Source: Bacteroidota bacterium
Lineage (GTDB): Bacteria; Bacteroidota; Bacteroidia; Bacteroidales; UBA1715
Assembly: GCA_009786075.1 (NCBI GenBank)
Contig: WQTX01000018.1
Span: forward strand, 1 to 36,072
Direction: 5' to 3'
Length of the DNA: 36,072 bases
The notes under the pieces: generated by a model
What the model saw: only the letters and a program-made list of their open reading frames with translations
The model's database searches: none
Told to the model about the DNA's origin: nothing
Shown here: positions 1 to 8,199 of the stretch, in pieces
Numbering within the stretch: position 1 is the stretch's first letter
Layout: every line of letters begins with the position of its first letter
Made by a program: the position numbers and the translations under genes

Positions 1-77
1 TGTTTACTCTAAAAAAACGCGCTTGCGCGCAAAAAATGAACACGAAGACACGACGGCATGAAGACACGAAGATTGAA
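1..77. repeat. Dispersed repeat with GCGCAAGCGC core and ACACGAAGACACGAAG tail
   Basis: The window opens in intergenic DNA holding a short palindrome (GCGCTTGCGCGC around 19-30) followed by two runs of the word CACGAAGACACGA. The same two words recur at 9246-9362 in a larger inverted arrangement, so this is one copy of a dispersed non-coding repeat. No gene is seen here. Confidence 0.5.
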
Positions 78-127
78 AAATTACTTAACTAAACGACATT
101 GTCTTTAAATTACTAAATCCAACCATT

Positions 128-1195
128 ATGCAGAATTACGATAAAATATTGCGCCGCATAAAACCACGGCAAATAGTGTTGCCTATTGTGATTGGGTTTG
201 CGGTAGTGCTGTATTTGTTTTGGAACGATTTTTCACATCAGTCATTTAGCGATATTCAATTTACCCGTTATGCCGTGGTGTGGCTTGCGGTGGCGTGTTT
301 TATGATGTTTTTGCGTGATTTTGGCTATGTGCTTCGTTTGCGCATACTTTCCGAAGGCTCACTCACGTGGGTGCAGTGCATACGGATTATATTTTTGTGG
401 GAATTTACATCGGCGGTAACACCTGCTGCTGTGGGTGGAACGAGCGTAGCAGTGCTCTTTATTTACAAAGAAGGCATACCCTTGGGCAAAGGCACTGCCA
501 TGGTGTTGGCAACGGCGTTTTTAGACGAATTGTATTTTCTTATCATGTTTCCGGCAATTGTGCTGTCGGTATCGTTTTCGGAATTATTTTCGGTCAATTC
601 ACAATTACTTGGCACTACTGCCGATGCTTCGATTGTGAGTAAATTGGTATATTTCGCCATTATTGGTTATGTGCTCAAAGCAATTTTTGTGTGTTTTGTG
701 TTTTATGGCTTGTTTATCAATCCTCGTGGATTTAAACGATTGTTGGGACATTTATTTTCGATAAAATTTCTAAAACGCTGGCGCAAATCGGCAATTCGCA
801 CCGGTAGCGATATGATGATAGCTTCGGCGGAATACAAACGAAAATCGTTGTGGTTTTGGTTACGAGCCTTTGCAAGCACTGCCATTTCGTGGACGGCTCG
901 TTATTGGGTTGTCAATTTTTTATTTTTGGCATTTTTTGTAGTTCCCGACCATCTGTTACTTTTTGCCCGTCAATTAGTTATGTGGATTATGATGTTGGTA
1001 ATGCCCACGCCCGGCGGCAGCGGTTTTGCCGAAATTATTTTTTCGGATTATCTCGGCGAATTTATTCCCGTGGTTGCACTGATACCTGTTTTAACTGTTC
1101 TGTGGCGATTGATAACCTATTACCCCTACCTTTTTGCAGGCGCAATTTATGTGCCTATTTGGATTAAGAAACGATTTTTGGCGCACGAAAAATAG
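128..1195 (+). CDS. Flippase-like integral membrane protein (LPG synthase TM / UPF0104 family)
   Basis: A 355-residue polytopic membrane protein. After a basic cytoplasmic start (DKILRRIKPRQ) there are about eight hydrophobic segments, spread over residues 16-34, 50-62, 80-115, 120-150, 172-198, 240-270, 275-300 and 315-345. The segment EFTSAVTPAAVGGTSVAVLFIYKEG and the late MPTPGGSGFAE are typical of the lysylphosphatidylglycerol-synthase transmembrane domain family (YbhN, AglD). Family members move or modify lipids in the inner membrane, but the substrate cannot be read from sequence. The full-length family is usually 320-350 residues, so the gene looks complete. It stands alone ahead of pyrB, about 150 bases apart, and need not share its function. 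The ATG was chosen because it directly precedes the basic N-terminus. Confidence 0.75.
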   Translation: MQNYDKILRRIKPRQIVLPIVIGFAVVLYLFWNDFSHQSFSDIQFTRYAVVWLAVACFMMFLRDFGYVLRLRILSEGSLTWVQCIRIIFLWEFTSAVTPAAVGGTSVAVLFIYKEGIPLGKGTAMVLATAFLDELYFLIMFPAIVLSVSFSELFSVNSQLLGTTADASIVSKLVYFAIIGYVLKAIFVCFVFYGLFINPRGFKRLLGHLFSIKFLKRWRKSAIRTGSDMMIASAEYKRKSLWFWLRAFASTAISWTARYWVVNFLFLAFFVVPDHLLLFARQLVMWIMMLVMPTPGGSGFAEIIFSDYLGEFIPVVALIPVLTVLWRLITYYPYLFAGAIYVPIWIKKRFLAHEK

Positions 1196-1244
1196 TAAAA
1201 AAAGGAAATTTTGCAATTTACACTGTGTAATTTACAATTTTGTG

Positions 1245-1252
1245 TATATTTG
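1245..1252 (+). promoter_or_regulatory. Bacteroidota -7 box upstream of pyrB
   Basis: TATATTTG matches the TAnnTTTG -7 consensus of the Bacteroidota primary sigma factor. A clear -33 TTG at 19-20 bases is not seen, only TGTG. It lies about 100 bases before the pyrB ATG. Confidence 0.5.
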
Positions 1253-1261
1253 CAATAAATG

Positions 1262-1346
1262 GAATAGACACAAGACCGACAGACATAAGACAAATAGACA
1301 TAAGAAAGTCTAAAAGTCTAATATCTAAAAGTCTAAACATCTAAAA
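1262..1346. repeat. Heptamer/octamer-periodic low-complexity repeat in the pyrB leader
   Basis: The words AGACATAAGA and AAAAGTCTAA recur with a step of 7-8 bases up to the pyrB start codon. Related words (TAAAAGTC, TTATGTC) occur at 16497-16549, and other heptamer repeats lie at 4500-4532, 26678-26716 and 35252-35285. Confidence 0.5.
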
Positions 1347-1349
1347 AAA

Positions 1350-2249
1350 ATGAAAAGTTTAGTCTCAATTTCCGACTTCAAAGTTGAAGATTATTTGAAC
1401 ATAATAGAATTGGCTGCACAATTTGAAGCCAATAGTTATCGTAATTTATTGAAGGGACGAATTATTTCGACCCTTTTTTTTGAGCCGTCTACCCGCACGC
1501 GGTTGAGTTTTGAGAGCGCTATCAATCGTTTGGGCGGCAATGTTATTGGTTTTGCCGATATTTCAACTACAAGTTCCACCAAAGGCGAATCGTTGCACGA
1601 CACCATTACTATGGTTGCCGGTTATAGCGATTTGATTGTGATGCGCCACCCTTTGGAAGGAGCTGCAAAATACGCTGCCGAAATTTCGCCTGTACCAATT
1701 GTTAATGCCGGCGACGGAGCAAACCAGCACCCTACGCAAACTTTGCTCGATATGTATTCAATACAAAAAACGCAGGGCAAACTCGATAATCTTTCCATTG
1801 CGCTTATTGGCGACCTAAAATACGGGCGCACCGTACATTCGCTTATAATGGCAATGATGCACTTTGCGCCGCATTTTCATTTTATTGCTCCACCCGAATT
1901 GCAACTGCCAAAAGAATATTTGCAAATTTTGAACGATAAAAATATTCCTTATACTTTACATGATGATATGCAGGAAGTAATTCCCGAAGTTGATATTGTA
2001 TATATGACACGGGTGCAAAAAGAACGTTTTTCGGAACCAATGGAATATGAACGCACTAAAAATTTATATGTGTTGCGCAATTCCATGCTCGACGGCGCAA
2101 AACCTACAATGCGCATATTGCACCCACTGCCGAGAGTGAACGAAATCAACACCGATGTTGATACCAGCCCACACGCATATTATTTTGAACAGGCACACAA
2201 CGGTGTGTTTACCCGCCAAGCAATTATTTCATATTTACTTGATTTATAA
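1350..2249 (+). CDS. pyrB: Aspartate carbamoyltransferase catalytic subunit
   Basis: Catalyses carbamoyl phosphate + L-aspartate to N-carbamoyl-L-aspartate, the committed step of pyrimidine synthesis in the cytosol. The 299-residue protein carries the carbamoyl-phosphate motif S-T-R-T-R at residues 47-51 (context [14 protein letters not shown]) and the HPTQTLLD motif at 127-134. It also has the C-terminal HPLPRVNEI segment that contributes to aspartate binding. The length matches the usual ~300-310 residues, so it is complete. Four bases separate its stop from the ATG of pyrI, the regulatory subunit, so the two are co-transcribed and should form a c6r6-type dodecamer. A TAnnTTTG box at 1245-1252 is the probable promoter. 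Confidence 0.97.
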   Translation: MKSLVSISDFKVEDYLNIIELAAQFEANSYRNLLKGRIISTLFFEPSTRTRLSFESAINRLGGNVIGFADISTTSSTKGESLHDTITMVAGYSDLIVMRHPLEGAAKYAAEISPVPIVNAGDGANQHPTQTLLDMYSIQKTQGKLDNLSIALIGDLKYGRTVHSLIMAMMHFAPHFHFIAPPELQLPKEYLQILNDKNIPYTLHDDMQEVIPEVDIVYMTRVQKERFSEPMEYERTKNLYVLRNSMLDGAKPTMRILHPLPRVNEINTDVDTSPHAYYFEQAHNGVFTRQAIISYLLDL

Positions 2250-2253
2250 TACC

Positions 2254-2718
2254 ATGAGCGAAATTCAAGGACGACATTTAGTAGTAAGCGCCATAGAAAA
2301 CGGCACCGTAATCGACCATATTCCTTCAAACCGTTTGTTTGAAGTAATTTCGATTTTACGATTGGAAACCATAGCGACGCAAGTAACGTTTTGCAGCAAT
2401 TTGGAAAGTAAAACGCTTGGCAAAAAAGCGATTATTAAAATTTCCGACAAATTTTTCAAACAGGACGAAATCAATAAAATTGCAATTTTAGTACCCGAAG
2501 CAAAACTTAACATTATACGTGATTATCAGGTAGTTGAAAAGAAAAAAGTAACACTGCCCGACGAAATTACCGGTATTACCAAATGTTTTAACCCTATGTG
2601 TATTACCAACCATCAAGATGTAACACAAAAATTCCGGGTTGTGGCGAATAATCCGGTAATGCTCCAATGTTTTTATTGCGAAAAAATTACCGATAAAGAC
2701 AATTTTAATTTGTTGTAA
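2254..2718 (+). CDS. pyrI: Aspartate carbamoyltransferase regulatory subunit
   Basis: Binds CTP/ATP and tunes the pyrB catalytic trimers. The 154-residue protein starts MSEIQGRHLVVSAIENGTVI, the normal PyrI N-terminus; a longer reading beginning at 2155 inside pyrB is an artefact of the open frame. The C-terminal zinc domain has C111-x4-C116 and C139-x2-C142, the four ligands that hold the regulatory chain to the catalytic chain. All ligands are present, so allosteric holoenzyme formation is expected. The stop codon lies inside the left arm of the terminator at 2710-2760. Confidence 0.96.
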   Translation: MSEIQGRHLVVSAIENGTVIDHIPSNRLFEVISILRLETIATQVTFCSNLESKTLGKKAIIKISDKFFKQDEINKIAILVPEAKLNIIRDYQVVEKKKVTLPDEITGITKCFNPMCITNHQDVTQKFRVVANNPVMLQCFYCEKITDKDNFNLL

Positions 2719-2760
2719 AAAAAAACGAAACACTCTGTGTTTCGTTTTTTTTTACAACAA
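2710..2760. terminator. Perfect 24-bp bidirectional intrinsic terminator
   Basis: The arms 2710-2733 and 2737-2760 are exact reverse complements around a 3-base loop (TCT). The A-tract on one side and T-tract on the other let it stop both pyrBI on the plus strand and the TPR gene on the minus strand. The pyrI stop codon is part of the stem. Confidence 0.85.
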
Positions 2761-2766
2761 ATTATC

Positions 2767-4446
2767 TTAGAATTTAACTTTCAATTGTGTTAACATTTCT
2801 TTTGCTTTTGCATTTGTAGGGTCTATAGCAAGAGCTTTTTTGAAATACTCAATTGTATTTTTAGTGTCATCATTTTGTATATAATATCTGGCAATACTGT
2901 TATACAAGTCAGCGATAGTTCTATTAAACTTACCGTCGGCATTATCTTTCGACATTGCTTCAATCGCTTCTTCATAATATGGCAGGGCAACTCCTCTGTT
3001 CTTATTCGTCATAGCGTATTCATAAATATCAACATATTCATACAGTTTTGCCCGATTGTAATAGCCTAAATAAAACTCCGGTGCTATCGCAATAAAATCC
3101 GAAAATGCTTTTGCTCCTTTTTCTATGTACATATTAAAATTTTGTTGATTGGCTTGCAGGGCTTTCACATCTTTACTATTATTAAAAATTGTTCCCGCTG
3201 CCTTCGTATTCATTTCTCCAAAAGTATTCAAATCCGAAGGCATGGGTTTTGGGGTCATTTCAAAATATTTCTCGAAATATTTTACTGCTTCTTCAAAATT
3301 TTTCATTGCTATGTAAGTGAACGCCAATTCTTTATACGGCTCATTTTTTTCGGCATCGAGCGCAATTGCTTTATTGAAACTTTTTATCGCACTATCATAT
3401 TTTTCTAACTTAACTTGAAGCTGTCCCAATGTTATAAAATCGAGGTAAATTTGTTTGTCTTGCGGAACCGTAGCGAAAAAATTCTCCATTTTTGCCAATC
3501 CTTCTTCATATCGTGCAAGCTCATACAAGTTATATGCTTGCAAACGAAGCAACGTTGTATTGTTTGGTTTTAATGCCAATTTTTTTACTATTTCTTGCAA
3601 CGATTTTTCGTATTGTTTATCGAAATATAATGCGTAGGCGTAATTTTCATAATATTCATCGGGAACTTTTACCCCGGCTGTAAGCGCTTTTTCGTATGCT
3701 TCAACTGCCTCTTTGTATCGTCCTTGTGTATATTTTATATTGCCAAGCTCTGTATTTGCAGGCGGGAAATTGGCATCAATGGCAAGTGCAAGCTTTATTT
3801 CGTCCAAGGCAAGGCTTAATCCACCTACCATTCTATACAATTGCGCAAGTTTTACCAGCACTACTTTATCTTTGTTTTCACTAAAAAATTTAGCATCACC
3901 AACTTTGTTTATTGCTTTACCAATTGTTTCGCTATCTTTACCTTTACTAAGAATTACTTCACTTTCGAGCAAATAAATATCTACATTTTTTTTGTCAGCC
4001 ACTTTTGCTTTTTCAAGTAGTGGTTGCACTTTTGCTATTATATTGTTTGCAAAATAGGCTTCGGCAATTTTAACCAACACGGCGGCATTTTTTTTGTCTA
4101 AACTTTCAGCTTGTTTTAACAGCGCTTCGCCGGCTTTTACATTGTTTTTAAGTTCCAATCTACCTTTTCCAATATAGCCGTACGGCGATTTTGGATTTAA
4201 GTCTATTGCTTTTTGAAATTGCGCGGCAGCAGCTTCTATGTTTTGCTCATTTGCATAAATCAAACCAAGATAATATGCCGCAATTACCTGTTCATCAATT
4301 GATTGACCGCTCTGTTGTAAGAACTCGTCTTTGGCAGCTTCATACATTCCTGCTTTGTAAAATTCAATACCTTTGTCGTTGTTTGCAAACACCACGGCAA
4401 CCGAAATCGACAAAAACGCTACTAACGATACTATTTTTCTTTTCAT
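2767..4446 (-). CDS. Secreted tetratricopeptide-repeat protein
   Basis: A 559-residue protein with a cleavable signal peptide (MKRKIVSLVAFLSISVAVVFA, then NNDKG). The rest is mostly TPR hairpins: repeated A-x-x-x-F-x-K-A-I-x-L-x-P blocks near residues 75-90, 250-270, 355-375, 385-400 and 525-550. It should act in the periplasm as a scaffold; no catalytic motif is visible. It is the last gene of the run 68-aa membrane protein, PstS-like lipoprotein, TPR, downstream of exbB-exbD-exbD-tonB. I recall this order from other Bacteroidales, which suggests a link with TonB energy transduction, but that is inference. The 86-base gap upstream holds a heptamer repeat and no clear promoter. Confidence 0.8.
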   Translation of the reverse strand: MKRKIVSLVAFLSISVAVVFANNDKGIEFYKAGMYEAAKDEFLQQSGQSIDEQVIAAYYLGLIYANEQNIEAAAAQFQKAIDLNPKSPYGYIGKGRLELKNNVKAGEALLKQAESLDKKNAAVLVKIAEAYFANNIIAKVQPLLEKAKVADKKNVDIYLLESEVILSKGKDSETIGKAINKVGDAKFFSENKDKVVLVKLAQLYRMVGGLSLALDEIKLALAIDANFPPANTELGNIKYTQGRYKEAVEAYEKALTAGVKVPDEYYENYAYALYFDKQYEKSLQEIVKKLALKPNNTTLLRLQAYNLYELARYEEGLAKMENFFATVPQDKQIYLDFITLGQLQVKLEKYDSAIKSFNKAIALDAEKNEPYKELAFTYIAMKNFEEAVKYFEKYFEMTPKPMPSDLNTFGEMNTKAAGTIFNNSKDVKALQANQQNFNMYIEKGAKAFSDFIAIAPEFYLGYYNRAKLYEYVDIYEYAMTNKNRGVALPYYEEAIEAMSKDNADGKFNRTIADLYNSIARYYIQNDDTKNTIEYFKKALAIDPTNAKAKEMLTQLKVKF

Positions 4447-4499
4447 TTTGTAATTATTTTAATTTATTGTTATAACGAACCTTTATTGTTATTATTTTT

Positions 4500-4532
4500 A
4501 ACCACTAACCATTAATTACTAACCACTAAAAT
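4500..4532. repeat. Heptamer-periodic repeat (AACCACT, AACCATT, AATTACT)
   Basis: Four or five consecutive 7-base units of the type AACCACT fill the gap between the PstS-like gene and the TPR gene. The step is seven bases, as in the other heptamer loci in this window. Confidence 0.5.
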
Positions 4533-5456
4533 CTATTCCGTAATTTGAATAAGTATATTCTGAGGGTCGGAAATTGGCATCAATCCCGCTTTAAGCACAA
4601 TTTTTTGCCCCACCTCGTCGGTCAGGAAATAGCCAAATCCTTTCGGTAGTCCATTGCGCAGTTCGCTCAGCAAAATGTAAATCGGGCGCCACAACGGGTA
4701 ATTGTCTTTGTGCAAATCGCCGGCGTATGGCAGTGCCGGTTTTGCTGTTTCGTCTTTGGCAATCCACACAAAGCGCGTTTTTGCCATAAACTCTTTGTAT
4801 ACATTGGTAGTTTCATTGCCAAGTTGGTTCAATCCCACAATAGCTATTGCATTGGGCATTGCGGCAATTCTTTCGCGCAAATCGTCAATGCCTTTTGCCG
4901 CATACAAATTAGGCGATACATTTTTATTGCCTTGCAAAAGGCTATCGGTCAAATAATTCAAAACACTTGCTTTTTGATTATCGAAAAGCACTTGTATTGT
5001 TCCCGCATTTGACTTTGGATTAATCTGTTTCCAATCGGTAATTTCGCCTAACAGAATTTTTTTAAGTTGCGCTACTGTGAGGAGCGTATCGGTGCTTGCT
5101 TTATTGCCAACTATGGCAATGCCTTCAAATGCGAAAAGATATTTTCGTACTACTCGATTTTTCGTTAATTTCTGCCGTTCCGCATCGGTCAAATCGCGAG
5201 TGGTAATAGCTATTCTAACCGAATCGTCAATCAACAACTGAATAGCTTCGGTTTCAGGAACAAACAAAGGAAACACAAAGGCTTGAGGATAATGCGCATG
5301 GAACGCACGTACTGCCGCATTAATTAAATTTTGAAAATTATCGGCAGCGGCAAGTTGAATTTCCCCCGAAGTCAATGTATCGGTTGGTCCTTTTGGTTTT
5401 TCGTGGCACGCCGCAAAAAACATAACCGAAAGCGCTATAATCAATATATGTTTCAT
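4533..5456 (-). CDS. PstS-like phosphate-binding lipoprotein
   Basis: A 307-residue periplasmic substrate-binding protein of the PstS family. The start used gives MKHILIIALSVMFFAAC, a lipoprotein signal with lipobox Cys17; 24 codons of open frame upstream overlap the 68-aa gene and are unlikely to be used. Family features include the early GEIQLAAADNF strand, the IAITTRDLTDAE segment, and KKILLGEITDWKQINPKS, the usual PstS 'I-F-x-G-x-I-x-W-x-x-I' region. No pst ABC transporter genes are near. The neighbours are tonB/exbD and a TPR protein, so this copy may serve the TonB locus rather than a Pst transporter. The ATG is one base beyond the stop of the 68-aa gene, so the two are translationally linked. 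Confidence 0.8.
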   Translation of the reverse strand: MKHILIIALSVMFFAACHEKPKGPTDTLTSGEIQLAAADNFQNLINAAVRAFHAHYPQAFVFPLFVPETEAIQLLIDDSVRIAITTRDLTDAERQKLTKNRVVRKYLFAFEGIAIVGNKASTDTLLTVAQLKKILLGEITDWKQINPKSNAGTIQVLFDNQKASVLNYLTDSLLQGNKNVSPNLYAAKGIDDLRERIAAMPNAIAIVGLNQLGNETTNVYKEFMAKTRFVWIAKDETAKPALPYAGDLHKDNYPLWRPIYILLSELRNGLPKGFGYFLTDEVGQKIVLKAGLMPISDPQNILIQITE

Positions 5457-5457
5457 T

Positions 5458-5664
5458 TTAAAAAAGTCTTTTATAACTCCGGTAAATTCTAAAAATGCCG
5501 TACAGGCAAAGCAGTACACCCAAACCAATATTCACGTATGTATTGAGTTGAAAGAAATTTACTGCAATCATTGCAATACCAAACGCAGGGTAAAACAACG
5601 ACATAACTGATTCAAAAATCAGCAAAGCAAGTTGTTTTTTATCTAAATCTTCAAAACTTTTCAT
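5458..5664 (-). CDS. Small two-helix membrane protein, unknown function
   Basis: A 68-residue protein with an acidic/basic start (MKSFEDLDKKQ), two hydrophobic segments (about 12-34 and 40-60) and a basic end (RIYRSYKRLF), so both termini probably face the cytoplasm. I do not recognise a named family. It abuts the PstS-like gene with a one-base gap, so it is the first gene of a 68-aa/PstS/TPR unit. Its leader (5662-5756) closely resembles the leader of the glutamine synthetase gene at the end of the window, which is the most informative thing about it. Confidence 0.7.
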   Translation of the reverse strand: MKSFEDLDKKQLALLIFESVMSLFYPAFGIAMIAVNFFQLNTYVNIGLGVLLCLYGIFRIYRSYKRLF

Positions 5665-5756
5665 CTGTTTATTTTTAATTGTTTTTTCAAAGGTCAGATG
5701 GAACCCACATGATAAATCATTTATTTGTGTGATTTGGTATCATGTGGGTTTCATAT
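5662..5756 (-). promoter_or_regulatory. Structured leader, copy 1 of a shared 5' motif
   Basis: Read on the minus strand: ATATGAAAC, then a 13-bp stem with a large loop (plus-strand arms 5702-5714 and 5738-5750), then GTTCCATCTG, then ACCTTTGAAAAAACAAT, then the start codon 35 bases after GTTCC. The same order, with a different stem sequence, precedes glutamine synthetase (35330-35395). Both stems keep an A-C mismatch one pair in from the base. It may be a riboregulator leader or a promoter with an operator hairpin. Confidence 0.5.
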
Positions 5757-5767
5757 CATTTTTTAAG

Positions 5768-5804
5768 AAAAAAGCATAGTAAAAATTATACATTCACTAT
5801 GCTT
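5768..5804 (-). terminator. Intrinsic terminator after tonB
   Basis: On the minus strand AAGCATAGT and ACTATGCTT (plus arms 5796-5804 and 5772-5780) form a 9-bp stem with a 15-base loop, followed by a T-rich run. It closes the exbB-exbD-exbD-tonB operon just before the 68-aa gene. Confidence 0.65.
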
Positions 5805-5827
5805 ATTTCTTTATGTATTAAGAACTG

Positions 5828-6646
5828 TTAATTTTTGGGTTGTTCCACTTTTTTGAACTGCACCGGCAATTGAAAATACGATGAAACTGCCACCTTATTA
5901 CTACTTCCCGGTTTCCATTTTTCCATTAATTTTACCACACGCACAGCTTCTTGGTCTAAACTTGGGTGCACTTTTTTTATTACCTGCACATTGCCAATAG
6001 TACCATCGGCTTTTACCACAAACTCAACTATAACCGTACCCGAAACATTATCATCTAAGGCATCTTGCGGATAACGGAGTCTCTCACCAAGGAATTTCAT
6101 AAGAGCCGGCATACCACCCGGAGGTTCTGCTTTTATATCGGGATAACGTTCAACCACTTCCGGTTCCACAATTGGTGGGGGAGGTGGTGGCTCTGGCACG
6201 AATACTTTTCCGGTATCCACATTTTGGTTTCCAAATATTTGATTTATTTGAGCAATTTTCTGAGCGGTTTTCATTGTATCGGCAAGGTCATCGGGGGTTA
6301 TCTCAATTACTGTTACCTTTACCATTTGTACAACAATGGGTGGCGGCGGAGTGTATTCTACAGCCACAGTTTCTTCTTTGGGCAAATCGTCGGCCATGTT
6401 AATTGCCGTTGTTTTATTTTCGCCTTCCTCTGTTGGTGTATCTTCCGTAGGCCACGTTATTGTTTCTACAATTTTAGGAAGAAATATTGCAAAAAGTCCC
6501 ACAAAAAATACTATAATTATTGCTTTTATGTGTCGATTCGACGAATCATTACGCAATTCGTAAGCACCATAGTTTTTATTCCTTTTGTTAAAGGTAATTT
6601 CCAACCATTGGGGCGAATATAAATCAAAATCTTTGATTATTTTCAT
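5828..6646 (-). CDS. tonB: TonB family energy-transducing protein
   Basis: A 272-residue TonB. It has a cytoplasmic N-terminus with the segment KRNKNYGAYELR common in Bacteroidota TonBs, one transmembrane helix (about residues 40-60) and a proline-rich periplasmic spacer (YTPPPPIVVQMV, EPPPPPPIVEPE). The C-terminal domain runs from about 185 to 272 (LRYPQDALDDNVSGTVIVEF, ending SSYFQLPVQFKK). It carries proton-motive energy from ExbB/ExbD to outer-membrane TonB-dependent receptors. It follows two exbD genes by 30 bases in one operon and ends before a hairpin terminator at 5768-5804. Confidence 0.92.
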   Translation of the reverse strand: MKIIKDFDLYSPQWLEITFNKRNKNYGAYELRNDSSNRHIKAIIIVFFVGLFAIFLPKIVETITWPTEDTPTEEGENKTTAINMADDLPKEETVAVEYTPPPPIVVQMVKVTVIEITPDDLADTMKTAQKIAQINQIFGNQNVDTGKVFVPEPPPPPPIVEPEVVERYPDIKAEPPGGMPALMKFLGERLRYPQDALDDNVSGTVIVEFVVKADGTIGNVQVIKKVHPSLDQEAVRVVKLMEKWKPGSSNKVAVSSYFQLPVQFKKVEQPKN

Positions 6647-6676
6647 AACTTTTTCAGTGTTTTTATAAGTTATTCA

Positions 6677-7381
6677 TTATTCTTTTTTTGGCGCATTAGC
6701 TACCTCCTGTTTTTGCTTGGGCGACAACACACTATCGTCTCCTGTTTTATAATAATAGAGGTAGCCATCACCTTCGGTAAGGTCGGCAATCTGATAAAAA
6801 CCAATATTGGTAATAAGCATTTCGTCAAGCATATCTACCATATTGGCATATACCGATGCGTCAAGCGGTTTTATCAGCACGGTTGGCGCTATTTTCAATT
6901 CATTATTCGCTCGTTGTTGTACTATGTCCGAAAGAGAATCAAACAACTTCGTATCTATCTCACCGGCACTTCGCTTAATTTTCAATTCTTGAATTTGTTC
7001 GTAGGTACCCACATTTTTTTTCATAAGAATTTCGCGAATACCACTTTCGCCGTAGGTAGTGGGTTTTAAAAACTCAGGGTCTTGATAACTTTCAGGTGTG
7101 AGTTTTCCCTCATAATAAAAAAGTTGATTATCGGCACCCATAATAATGGTAATTGCCGTTGACTCGCGTGCTTTAATAGGGTCTACTATCTGATTCGGGT
7201 CAGCCGTAGTAGGCATTGAAAGATTCAGTACCTGTGGTTTCAACATTGTGGTACAGAACATAAAGAAAGTAATAAGTAACATATTCATGTCCACCATTGG
7301 GGTAAAATCAACACGAAGAGAATGCTTTTTCTGTCTCGTTTTTTTGCCGCCGCCTTTTTCGTTTACTTGTACTTCTGCCAT
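6677..7381 (-). CDS. ExbD/TolR family biopolymer transport protein (second copy)
   Basis: A 234-residue ExbD/TolR protein. The basic N-terminus (GGGKKTRQKKHSLRVDFTPMVDMNMLLITFFMF) contains the conserved membrane Asp in 'TPMVDMNMLL', the proton-pathway residue of the family. A periplasmic domain follows that is larger than E. coli ExbD (141 residues), as is usual in Bacteroidota. It lies between another exbD and tonB with gaps near 30 bases. Two different ExbDs in one operon suggest a heteromeric ExbD dimer in the motor; this is inference. Confidence 0.88.
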   Translation of the reverse strand: MAEVQVNEKGGGKKTRQKKHSLRVDFTPMVDMNMLLITFFMFCTTMLKPQVLNLSMPTTADPNQIVDPIKARESTAITIIMGADNQLFYYEGKLTPESYQDPEFLKPTTYGESGIREILMKKNVGTYEQIQELKIKRSAGEIDTKLFDSLSDIVQQRANNELKIAPTVLIKPLDASVYANMVDMLDEMLITNIGFYQIADLTEGDGYLYYYKTGDDSVLSPKQKQEVANAPKKE

Positions 7382-7410
7382 ACGTATATAGTAATTTTGT
7401 ATTGTTAATA

Positions 7411-8100
7411 TTATTGTTTGTCAGACGATGCTGTTCGCAAATTTGTTACAAGCAAATATTGATTTTCTCTCAATTTTCTTAAATCATTCATAACACCTTT
7501 CACAACTTCATATTGTGTTTTTTGGTCGGCTTTTACAACTAATTTAAGAACTTTATCATTATTTTTTTGAAAATCAATTATGCGAGCATGACGCACCCAA
7601 TTTTGAAACTCGTTGATATTATTGCCTCCAACATTCAACACTTTTGCGCTTGTAATAGTGTCTGCCGGAATACCTACACTTTTGTTATTTGGTATTTTCA
7701 ATTGCTCACCCATAAACGCATCTTGCTGGTCAACTTTCATATCGAGATACGCAGGGAGTTTAGTAATCGGCACACCAAAAGAAACTATTTTGCGAAGAGT
7801 CTCAAGTTGTTTTTCAGTAAAAGAAACACCGTAATCGTTTCCAACAGCCAACGCTGTTTGCACCACAAGTTCAGGGTCATCGAAACTTAAAAACACCTTA
7901 CCCGCCGTATCAAGAAGAATTGTCATTGAGTTTGTTTCGGGAACTTTAATTTCGGAAACAGATGCCGGAGTATTAACCGTAATCGGTTCTTTTTTTACGA
8001 AAGTTGAGGTCAGCATAAAGAAAGTGAGCAACAGAACCGTTACGTCACTCATCGCAGTCATGTCGATGAACGTACTTTGTTTTTTTACTTTTACTGCCAT
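7411..8100 (-). CDS. ExbD/TolR family biopolymer transport protein (first copy)
   Basis: A 229-residue ExbD/TolR protein with the membrane segment FIDMTAMSDVTVLLLTFFML. The conserved Asp sits in 'AMSDVTVLLL', placed as in the second copy. The periplasmic part is diverged from its neighbour, so the two are ancient paralogues rather than a recent duplication. It lies about 100 bases after exbB and 30 before the second exbD. Confidence 0.88.
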   Translation of the reverse strand: MAVKVKKQSTFIDMTAMSDVTVLLLTFFMLTSTFVKKEPITVNTPASVSEIKVPETNSMTILLDTAGKVFLSFDDPELVVQTALAVGNDYGVSFTEKQLETLRKIVSFGVPITKLPAYLDMKVDQQDAFMGEQLKIPNNKSVGIPADTITSAKVLNVGGNNINEFQNWVRHARIIDFQKNNDKVLKLVVKADQKTQYEVVKGVMNDLRKLRENQYLLVTNLRTASSDKQ

Positions 8101-8199
8101 ATTTATATGTAGAGTTTAAAGTTAATGTTTAGAGTTAGAATATGGAGTGTACAGTAAAAACTGCACACCACACCTTTCTGTAACGCTAATAACTAAATA

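Noticed and set aside
2155-2253. Upstream extension of pyrI
   Set aside because: It lies inside pyrB, and MSEIQGRHLVV at 2254 is the standard PyrI start.
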